A stretch of 5,454 nucleotides of DNA from the NCBI GenBank assembly GCA_003219995.1, contig QHRC01000085.1, forward strand, positions 8,605-14,058. The letters run 5' to 3'. Under the pieces are notes generated by a model. That model was not told the origin of the DNA. It saw only the letters and a program-made list of their open reading frames with translations, and ran no database searches. Source of the DNA: Verrucomicrobiota bacterium. Lineage in GTDB: Bacteria; Verrucomicrobiota; Verrucomicrobiia; Chthoniobacterales; UBA10450. Shown here piece after piece: positions 1 through 5,454 of this stretch. Every line of letters begins with the position of its first letter. Position 1 is the stretch's first letter. Both the position numbers and the translations under genes were made by a program.

Positions 1-969
1 GCCCGCGCCGGTGTAGTTAATGAATGGTTCCTCCTCAAGCTGACGCTTGAGCAGCTCAAAACTTTCGCGCAGGCGCAGATGAATGATTGTGTTGAGCGTT
101 TCGCGCTCGACCTCCTTGCCCGCGAAACCTGAATCGTCCTTCAACAGAATCGTTTCGCCGGGAAGGCAATTGCCGAGAATGACGCTGCCTTCCTCGATCT
201 TTAGCTTTTCCGCGCGGGTCATCGGGATGCGCAGTCCCATCGAGATGTCGTTGGTGATGTGATCGCCGCCGACGGCGAAAACGCCGCTCTGTTTCACCGC
301 TCCATCGACATAAAGAATGTAATCGGTCGTTCCGCCGCCAATATCAACAACGAGCGCGCCCAGGTTTTTTTGATGCTGGGTAAGCACGACCTGAGCCGAA
401 GCAAGCGCGCTGAAGACCACGTCCTCGACATCGAGCGGCAATTCCTTCACGCACCGGATGGTGTTTTGAATACGGGTGCGCACTCCGTGAACGATGTGAA
501 AATCGGCTTCGAGCTTTTGTCCCAGCATGCCGACGGGATTGAGCACACCATCCTGTCCATCGACATGGTAATGCTGGATGATCGAATGGAGAAACGCGTT
601 TTGGGCCGGTATGCTCACCTCGCGCGCGTTGATTTTTACGTCCTCGATGTCCTGCTCGTCAATTTCGTCACGCTCTTCCGGCAGGATCACACAGCCGCGA
701 TTATTAAAACTTTGAATGTGCGACCCGGCGACGCCGACATAAACACTGCGAATCATGACGTCGCTTTTTTGCTCGGCATCGACGACTGCTTCATGCACGC
801 ATTTCATGGCCGTTTCAAAATCGACAATCTCGCCTTTGCGGACGCCGCGGGAAGGCGCCTGGCCAACGCCGAGAATTTTGAGCGTGCCATCGGGCCGGCT
901 CTCACCGACGACAACGCAAATTTTCGACGTGCCGATTTCCAAGCCGACCATCAGATCGCTGCTCGCCAT
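1..969 (-). CDS. ftsA: Cell division protein FtsA, actin-like FtsZ membrane tether (3' end cut off by window edge)
   Basis: FtsA is a cytoplasmic actin-family ATPase that anchors FtsZ filaments to the membrane and recruits later divisome proteins. I translated this frame by hand from the ATG at 969; 323 codons are open to the window edge. Visible motifs are the phosphate-1 loop GLEIGTSKICVVVGE (residues 9-23), the FtsA-typical SRGVRKGEIVDFE (40-52), a 1C/SHS2-like region at about 75-165 including GVAGSHIQS (79-87) and GMLGQKLEADFHIVHG (147-162), and the phosphate-2 motif VVDIGGGTTDYILY (207-220). The open end, INYTGAG, matches the start of the adenosine-binding motif. Family members are usually about 400-420 residues, so roughly 90 C-terminal residues, including the membrane-targeting amphipathic helix, should lie outside. 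The ATG directly follows the ftsQ stop with no gap. The identification is secure; only the missing end is unknown. Confidence 0.96.
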   Translation of the reverse strand, partial: MASSDLMVGLEIGTSKICVVVGESRPDGTLKILGVGQAPSRGVRKGEIVDFETAMKCVHEAVVDAEQKSDVMIRSVYVGVAGSHIQSFNNRGCVILPEERDEIDEQDIEDVKINAREVSIPAQNAFLHSIIQHYHVDGQDGVLNPVGMLGQKLEADFHIVHGVRTRIQNTIRCVKELPLDVEDVVFSALASAQVVLTQHQKNLGALVVDIGGGTTDYILYVDGAVKQSGVFAVGGDHITNDISMGLRIPMTRAEKLKIEEGSVILGNCLPGETILLKDDSGFAGKEVERETLNTIIHLRLRESFELLKRQLEEEPFINYTGAG

Positions 970-2043
970 TTAATCTCTTTTTCCTTTCTCGACTTGAATT
1001 GCGCGCTTGATCGACAAAGGCGACGGACTTGGATGAACTTTCACCACAGATGAAGATGTCGATCTTTCCGGCGCCTGCACCGGTATCGCCTTCAAAATGC
1101 GCGGCTCCGCGTGGGGATCGATCGTGTCATTGATGATGCTGGCCGGCGACTTGGCAAACGTCACCGGAATGTTTCGTTGCACGAGCAGGTTTACCGTCGC
1201 GAGGTCGCGCTTCGAGTCGTCCGAATAAATCAGGAATTGCTCGAGACGCTGCAACTGCGCGTCGAGCTTATCGAAGCCAAATGTGACGCACACATGGTTC
1301 TTGTCCGTCACGAGCAGGCAGTAACCTTTCGAAACATCGATCTCGCGAATCTGGAAACGCGTCTGCATAAAGCTGCGCGTGCTCAGACGCAAAAGTTCAA
1401 GCGCCGCTTTGGCTTCGAACGATTCGATGACTTTGCCGGCCTCGAGCGACTCGCTCGCGCAGCCCAAAATGAGCGGCAATCCCAGATATTCCGGCAGCAA
1501 CTTCTTCTCTTTCATCAAAACTCCGCGTCCGTCCACTAGAAAAGCAGCGTCGGACGCAAATGGGTCGGCCATTTGTTTTTCATCTGTGATCCAGGCAACC
1601 GGTTTTCGTTCGACTACGTGAATGTCGATTTCAGCCGGCAACTTGCGCTCGACCTGCACCTCATCGATCTGCGGCAGCTGCTGCAACCGGTCGTGCACGC
1701 GTCCCAGGTTCACGCTAAATATATTTTCGCCCTCGCGCAGATCGGCCACTTTCAGGATCTGTTCACGTTGCAACGTGCCGTCGGTCTGCACTTCGATCGT
1801 GCTCAATTGGTAATCCGGATTCTCAAAGAAAAATCGCCTCGCTCCTTCACGCCCGCCAAGATAGAGGGCAACGCCGAGTCCGATCACGAGCGCGAGTTGT
1901 GAAAAAACAATGAGCACGCGCCGATTCCGCTGTTGGGTCGCTGTGCGGGAGCGGACCTTCACGTCGAGCAAATTTTGCTTACGGCGCTGTCGCCAATTCG
2001 AGACCCGCCGGTTACGGGCGCGGGATCGGTTCGGCCGTTTCAT
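970..2043 (-). CDS. ftsQ: Cell division protein FtsQ (DivIB family), POTRA-domain bitopic membrane protein
   Basis: FtsQ is a divisome scaffold that, in studied bacteria, links FtsB/FtsL and the septal synthases to the Z-ring. The 357-residue product has a strongly basic N-terminal tail (residues 1-42, rich in Arg and Lys), one hydrophobic segment at about 43-63 (VLIVFSQLALVIGLGVALYL) and a long extracytoplasmic part, giving an N-in topology. A POTRA domain spans about 79-149 (start YQLSTIEVQTDG, end KLPAEIDIHVVERKPVAW). A FtsQ beta domain with FLVDGRGVLM (168-177) follows to about 296. The last 60 or so residues are basic and Ser/Pro rich, beyond the usual end; E. coli FtsQ is 276 residues. 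The frame stays open upstream to 2313, but the start at 2043 is chosen because it has a good Shine-Dalgarno and forms ATGA with the ddl stop, while the longer form would read through ddl out of frame. It ends immediately before ftsA. Sequence divergence is normal for FtsQ; the call rests on architecture and position. Confidence 0.9.
   Translation of the reverse strand: MKRPNRSRARNRRVSNWRQRRKQNLLDVKVRSRTATQQRNRRVLIVFSQLALVIGLGVALYLGGREGARRFFFENPDYQLSTIEVQTDGTLQREQILKVADLREGENIFSVNLGRVHDRLQQLPQIDEVQVERKLPAEIDIHVVERKPVAWITDEKQMADPFASDAAFLVDGRGVLMKEKKLLPEYLGLPLILGCASESLEAGKVIESFEAKAALELLRLSTRSFMQTRFQIREIDVSKGYCLLVTDKNHVCVTFGFDKLDAQLQRLEQFLIYSDDSKRDLATVNLLVQRNIPVTFAKSPASIINDTIDPHAEPRILKAIPVQAPERSTSSSVVKVHPSPSPLSIKRAIQVEKGKRD
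982..985 (-). promoter_or_regulatory. Probable ribosome binding site of ftsA inside the ftsQ 3' end
   Basis: The purine-rich tract AAAGGAAAAAGAGAT precedes the ftsA ATG at 969. Its AGGA core lies 12 bases upstream, rather long spacing; a weaker GAG at 975-977 is closer. The tract is also the last codons of ftsQ. Because the ftsQ TAA abuts the ATG, reinitiation by ribosomes finishing ftsQ probably contributes. Confidence 0.5.
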
Positions 2044-2969
2044 TTCGCCCCTCGCTTCGTCCTGGCGCGCGAGAGCTCGATGATACGCACGCAAAGATCG
2101 ACATAATTGATTCCGGCGGCCGCGGCCGCTTCCGGTAACAAACTCGCTTCGGTCATTCCAGGGATCGTGTTTGCTTCCAGCACGAACGGCTCGCCGTTTT
2201 CGGACAAAATCACATCGACCCGCGAATAAACCTGCAAGCCTAGCGCGCGATGCGCGCGCAAAGCCAGCTCTTGAATCTGTTTCGTTTTCTTCGGATCGAT
2301 TTTCGCCGGGCAAACATGCTGCGCACCGCCGCCCGCCTGCGGATTGAGAAATGGGTACTTGTTTGTGAAATCGTAGAAACCGCCTTTGGGAATGATCTCG
2401 AGTATCGGCAGCGCCTGACCGCCCAGAATCCCGATCGTCAGCTCGCGGCCTGGAATAAACTTCTCCGCCAGCAATTGGCGATCGTATCTTGCCGCATCGA
2501 CAATTGCGTGCTCGAGCTCGTCCGCCTCTTTCACAATGTAAACGCCGACGGTCGATCCTTCTCTAGGCGGCTTGATGACAAGCGGTAACGCTATGCGCGG
2601 ATGCCGGTAGACCTCCACCGTTTCCCATTCCGGTGTGTTCACACCGTGCTCACGGAATTTCTCTTTCGAGCGAATCTTATCGAACGCGAGCCGGCTTTCC
2701 TCGATCCCTTCCCCGGTGTAGGTAACGCCACGGCCTTCGAGAATTTTCTGCACCTGGCCGTCCTCACCAAACGTTCCGTGCAGCGCAATAAAAGCAAGAT
2801 CGACATTACGCGGGAGCTGAAAATTTTCGTCGCGCACATCGACATCGACGACTTTAGCGCCTAACGAGCGCAATGCTTTTGCGATCCCGCGTCCCGTCGC
2901 CAGCGAAACATCGCGCTCCGAGCCGGGCCCGCCCATCAGCACCGCGATTTTCTTCGGAAAATCTTTCAT
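2040..2969 (-). CDS. ddl: D-alanine--D-alanine ligase (Ddl)
   Basis: Ddl is a cytoplasmic ATP-grasp enzyme that joins two D-Ala using ATP; MurF then adds the dipeptide to the UDP-MurNAc-tripeptide. At 309 residues it is close to E. coli DdlB (306). The N-terminal domain shows GGPGSERDVSL (13-23, with the substrate-site Glu at E18) and LHGTFGEDGQVQ (63-74). The ATP-grasp part shows VIKPPREGSTVGV (131-143), EKFIPGRELTIGIL (169-182), YSRVDVIL (248-255) and LEANTIPGMTEASLLPEAA (264-282). D252, E265 and N267 match the Mg-binding residues. In the omega loop, FYDFTNKY (198-205) keeps the Lys-Tyr pair seen in D-Ala-D-Ala ligases, so D-Ala-D-Lac or D-Ala-D-Ser specificity is unlikely. The following loop carries a Gly run (213-215) before the conserved CPA. 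The start overlaps the murCB stop and the stop overlaps the ftsQ start, each as ATGA. All key residues are present. Confidence 0.97.
   Translation of the reverse strand: MKDFPKKIAVLMGGPGSERDVSLATGRGIAKALRSLGAKVVDVDVRDENFQLPRNVDLAFIALHGTFGEDGQVQKILEGRGVTYTGEGIEESRLAFDKIRSKEKFREHGVNTPEWETVEVYRHPRIALPLVIKPPREGSTVGVYIVKEADELEHAIVDAARYDRQLLAEKFIPGRELTIGILGGQALPILEIIPKGGFYDFTNKYPFLNPQAGGGAQHVCPAKIDPKKTKQIQELALRAHRALGLQVYSRVDVILSENGEPFVLEANTIPGMTEASLLPEAAAAAGINYVDLCVRIIELSRARTKRGAK
2048..2053 (-). promoter_or_regulatory. Ribosome binding site that fixes the ftsQ start
   Basis: GAGGGG lies 4 bases before the ATG at 2043; counting GAGG alone, the spacing is 6. It sits within the last codons of ddl and supports the 2043 start over the in-frame extension that would overlap ddl by about 270 bases. 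Confidence 0.65.
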
Positions 2970-5257
2970 ATCGGTTCTCCCACAATTTGCACTTCGGTCT
3001 CCAAATCGATCCCGCGCTTTTCCCGCGCCGCCGTTTTAATTTTCTCGATCAACTCCAGCATATCGGTGGCAGTCGCGCCCCCATCGTTGACAATGAAATT
3101 GCCGTGCACCTCCGAAACGCGCGCTTTGCCGACACGCGCATTTTTCAAACCCAGCTCGTCGACCAGTTTTCCGGCCGGAATGCGGTCTGTATTTTTGAAG
3201 ATGCAACCGGCGCTCTTCGCAATCGGTTGTGAAGTGCGACGCTTCTCCTGCGATTCTTCCAGACGACGCTCGATTTCATTTCGCAATGCGCTATGACCCC
3301 GAAATGTTGCCGAGATCGCGAAATTATTTTCGAGCAAGGGGAAATTGCGATAACGCACGTCCAGCTCGTCCCGATTTTTCGTATGCGAATTTCCTTCCCC
3401 ATCCAGATAGCGAACGCGGACGACATTTTCGAAAGTTTGTGCGCCCATCGCGCCGGCATTCATCCGCAATCCTCCGCCGACCGCGCCCGGAATTCCTTCC
3501 ATCCATTCCAGCCCGCCGATGCCGGCGGACCTTCCGGCGTAGGCTATTTCCTTCAGCTTGGCGCCGACTCCCGCAGTGATTTCGGTGCCGTCGATTTCGA
3601 CCTTATCGAAATCACCGCCGCGTGGATGCACCACCACGCCACGGATGCCGCCGTCGCGCACGAGCAGATTCGAGCCGCGGCCGATGACGAAAAGGGCAAG
3701 ATTTTCCCGACGGCAAAAGCGAATCAACTCCGCGAAAGCGTTCTCAGCGCGCGGCTCGACCCAAAATTGTGCAGGGCCGCCCACGCGCAACGTCGTGTGT
3801 TTTGAGAGCGGCTCATAAAGGCGGACATCGCCCTCTTGGCCGACGATTTCTTTCAATTTCTCAGCGATGACGAGATCGGCCGCTAAGATCGACAACTGCT
3901 CATGAATGTTTCCCGCGCCCACGCTCAGCACGAGATCGCCGGAGTCGAGCATGTTGCCAACATCGCGATGCACCCATTCCAAACGCGGCTGATAACTGAC
4001 GCCGCGATGACCAGTTGCCGCAATTTCGTCAGCGATCAATTGACCCGTTACACCCGGCATCGGCGATTCATTGGATCCGTAAACATCCGTGATCACGACG
4101 CAATCTGCTTGATCGAACGCACGCCCAAATTCTTTGCGCAGCGCTTTCGTCCGCGAATAACGATGCGGTTGAAACATCGTCAGCACGCGCTTGCGTCCGA
4201 CCGACTTTGCCGTTTTCAAGGTCGCTTTGATTTCAGTCGGATGATGTCCGTAATCATCGACCAACAAAAAACGCGAGCTGTCGTATTTAATTTCAAAGCG
4301 CCGCCGCGCGTGTTGGAATTTCGCCAGCGACTTGGCGATTTTTTCAAACGGAACGCCAAGCTCAGTCGCGAGCGCGATGACGCCGAGCGCGTTACGAACG
4401 TTGTGCTCACCCGGAACATTCAGAACGGCTTCGCCGAGTTTTTCTTTGCCGCGATAAACAGAAAACGTGGACGCGAAATTGCGGAGGTCGACATCAGTGC
4501 CGCGATAATCAGCATTCTCCGACAACCCGTAGCAAATCACGCGATCATAAGATCGACATATGCGCGCGGCGTTTGGGTCGTCGGCACAATAAAAGATTTT
4601 GCCTGTCGTTTGCCCGATCAGTTCGACAAAAACTTTCTCGATCGCGGCCAGATCGGCGTAAAAGTCGAGATGTTCCTCCTCTATATTAAGTACCAGGGTA
4701 TGCTCGGGGTGAAACAAGGCGACCGTGCCGTCGCTTTCGTCGCCTTCGGCCACGAAAAATTCGCCGCGCGCGTCCCAGTGCGCGTTGGTCCCGAGAATCG
4801 GTATTTCAGCCCCGACGTAATGCGACGGATGCAATCCGCCTTCACGCAAGACGTGCGCGGTCATCGCGGACGTCGTTGTTTTACCGTGCATTCCGACGAC
4901 GAGAATCCCGCGCTTCGCCGACATGATCGCAGCCAGCGCTTCAGCGCGGCGCACAGCTCTTTTTCCGGCTTCCTGGGCGCTTTTTAGAATCGGGTTGTCC
5001 TTTTTGATTGCGGAAGAATAAATGACCAGCTCGGCGTCGCGTGCGTCGGCAGCGCGATGTTGCTGATAAAATCTTAATCCGAGCCGCTGGAGCCGATCAG
5101 TTTCGAGCGAATCCAATTTGTCCGAGCCGCTGACATTGTGGCCGAGTTGAAGGAGAAGGCCGGCGATTCCGCTCATGCCGCTGCCGGCCACGCCGATGAG
5201 ATGGACGGCGTGCCGTTCCTGCGTCAGGAATTTTGCAAGATCGACATCCTTCGTCAT
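2966..5257 (-). CDS. murC-murB: Fused MurC-MurB: UDP-N-acetylmuramate--L-alanine ligase / UDP-N-acetylenolpyruvoylglucosamine reductase
   Basis: This single 763-residue frame carries two consecutive cytoplasmic peptidoglycan enzymes. MurC (about 1-470) adds L-Ala to UDP-MurNAc with ATP. It shows HLIGVAGSGMSGIA (19-32), the P-loop GMHGKTTT (122-129), EGDESDG (171-177), NIEEEHLDFY (191-200), PGEHNVRNALG (282-292), DDYGHHPTEI (334-343), FQPHRYSRT (362-370) and LSVGAGNI (444-451). MurB (about 478-763) is an FAD enzyme that reduces UDP-GlcNAc-enolpyruvate with NADPH. It shows LSKHTTLRVGGPA (484-496), VIGRGSNLLVRDGGIRG (524-540), EWMEGIPGAVGGG (584-596), NAGAMG (600-605), SAGCIFKN (682-689) and GIDLETEV (749-756). 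Its short length fits type II MurB. The join, near base 3835, has no stop and no ATG or GTG start close by, so a true fusion is likely. Cys684 replaces the serine proton donor of E. coli MurB, and YRNF (636-639) replaces the usual YRxS. The start overlaps the murG stop as ATGA; the nearest GGAG is 14 bases upstream, so initiation is probably coupled to murG. Confidence 0.96.
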   Translation of the reverse strand: MTKDVDLAKFLTQERHAVHLIGVAGSGMSGIAGLLLQLGHNVSGSDKLDSLETDRLQRLGLRFYQQHRAADARDAELVIYSSAIKKDNPILKSAQEAGKRAVRRAEALAAIMSAKRGILVVGMHGKTTTSAMTAHVLREGGLHPSHYVGAEIPILGTNAHWDARGEFFVAEGDESDGTVALFHPEHTLVLNIEEEHLDFYADLAAIEKVFVELIGQTTGKIFYCADDPNAARICRSYDRVICYGLSENADYRGTDVDLRNFASTFSVYRGKEKLGEAVLNVPGEHNVRNALGVIALATELGVPFEKIAKSLAKFQHARRRFEIKYDSSRFLLVDDYGHHPTEIKATLKTAKSVGRKRVLTMFQPHRYSRTKALRKEFGRAFDQADCVVITDVYGSNESPMPGVTGQLIADEIAATGHRGVSYQPRLEWVHRDVGNMLDSGDLVLSVGAGNIHEQLSILAADLVIAEKLKEIVGQEGDVRLYEPLSKHTTLRVGGPAQFWVEPRAENAFAELIRFCRRENLALFVIGRGSNLLVRDGGIRGVVVHPRGGDFDKVEIDGTEITAGVGAKLKEIAYAGRSAGIGGLEWMEGIPGAVGGGLRMNAGAMGAQTFENVVRVRYLDGEGNSHTKNRDELDVRYRNFPLLENNFAISATFRGHSALRNEIERRLEESQEKRRTSQPIAKSAGCIFKNTDRIPAGKLVDELGLKNARVGKARVSEVHGNFIVNDGGATATDMLELIEKIKTAAREKRGIDLETEVQIVGEPI
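2977..2981 (-). promoter_or_regulatory. Ribosome binding site of ddl
   Basis: GGGAG lies 7 bases before the ddl ATG at 2969, inside the final codons of the murC-murB fusion. This is the clearest Shine-Dalgarno in the window. It suggests ddl can recruit ribosomes itself as well as by coupling through the ATGA overlap. Confidence 0.7.
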
Positions 5258-5454
5258 GACTGCGTGTATTTCTCCATGGTTGCCGCGACCCGACTAGCAG
5301 CGTCTCGCGGCGCCAGTCGCGCAGCGCTTTCAGACATCCGCCGAAGCTGCTCCGGCCGATCGATCATCACACTGATCTTCTGAGTCAATAATTCGGGAGA
5401 AAGTTCCGATTCTTTCAAAACAAATGCGGCGCCCGCGCGCGCAAAGATTTCGGC
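5254..5454 (-). CDS. murG: MurG C-terminal end: lipid I GlcNAc transferase (5' part outside the window)
   Basis: MurG is a peripheral inner-face membrane glycosyltransferase (GT28) that adds GlcNAc from UDP-GlcNAc to lipid I, giving lipid II. Only the last 66 residues are present, read by hand in the frame entering at 5454 and ending at the TGA at 5256-5254. They show the MurG tail pattern: an acidic residue then ARAGAAFVLKESELSPELL, a helix with MIDRPEQLRRMSESAARLA, and DAASRVAATMEKY near the end. This corresponds to the E. coli tail with its AGAA, LS and DA..RVA positions. The stop shares ATGA with the murC-murB start. Position beside murC supports the call, since murG-murC is a classic dcw pair. 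The catalytic and UDP-sugar-binding residues lie upstream and cannot be checked. Confidence 0.88.
   Translation of the reverse strand, partial: AEIFARAGAAFVLKESELSPELLTQKISVMIDRPEQLRRMSESAARLAPRDAASRVAATMEKYTQS

Noticed and set aside
259..1053. A 264-codon plus-strand open frame opposite ftsA and the ftsQ end
   Set aside because: It is again in codon-to-codon register with ftsA, which explains the lack of stops, and the FtsA reading has clear actin-fold motifs.
2116..2129. GCGGCCGCGGCCGC, a 14-base perfect palindrome (two overlapping NotI sites)
   Set aside because: It encodes the Ala run near residues 280-285 of Ddl, just after the conserved LLPEA, and is explained by GC-rich Ala codons. 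There is no flanking repeat or U-tract to suggest a terminator or a recombination site.
2044..2313. N-terminal extension of ftsQ by 90 residues
   Set aside because: It would overlap ddl by about 270 bases out of frame, has a composition unlike a protein start, and ignores the good Shine-Dalgarno and the ATGA junction at 2043.
1111..2588. Plus-strand open frames of 142 and 112 codons opposite ftsQ (1111-1539) and ddl (2250-2588)
   Set aside because: Both are in the antisense codon-aligned register of well-supported genes and show no domain of their own.
3902..4987. A 361-codon plus-strand open frame opposite murC
   Set aside because: Its codons are exact reverse complements of the murC codons in register. 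It stays open because murC here avoids TTA, CTA and TCA, the only sense codons that give stops on the other strand. The translation shows no recognisable domain, while the minus strand holds an unmistakable MurC.
5258..5454. Possible promoter or intergenic leader upstream of murC
   Set aside because: The stretch translates as the MurG C-terminus right up to the overlap with the murC start, so it is coding. No convincing -35/-10 pair was seen by eye.

Overview
The window is one uninterrupted stretch of a bacterial division and cell wall (dcw) cluster, all on the minus strand. In transcription order, from the high-coordinate end, it holds the last 66 codons of murG, a fused murC-murB gene, ddl, ftsQ, and the first 323 codons of ftsA. 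Essentially every base is coding. Three junctions are ATGA overlaps of 4 bases, and the ftsQ/ftsA junction is stop-then-start with no gap. No RNA gene, mobile element, CRISPR array, terminator or stand-alone promoter can be seen, and there is no gene-free stretch where one would be expected.

The genes cover consecutive steps of one process. MurB makes UDP-MurNAc and MurC adds L-Ala to it; here both sit in one polypeptide. Ddl supplies the D-Ala-D-Ala dipeptide for the end of the stem peptide. MurG makes lipid II from the finished lipid-linked precursor. FtsQ (bitopic, periplasmic) and FtsA (cytoplasmic, actin-like) belong to the divisome that uses lipid II at the septum. The tight packing implies one polycistronic mRNA with translational coupling. 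By the usual dcw order, ftsZ probably lies just beyond the low-coordinate edge, but it is not in view.

Organism: an FtsQ- and FtsA-bearing, peptidoglycan-making bacterium with GC in the mid-50s percent by eye. The MurC-MurB fusion and the order murG-murCB-ddl-ftsQ-ftsA suggest Verrucomicrobiota or a related PVC lineage. That is recollection plus inference, not something the sequence proves.

I found no undescribed system. The points most worth a second look are the MurC-MurB fusion, the Cys and the altered YRxS motif in its MurB half, and the long C-terminal tail of FtsQ.
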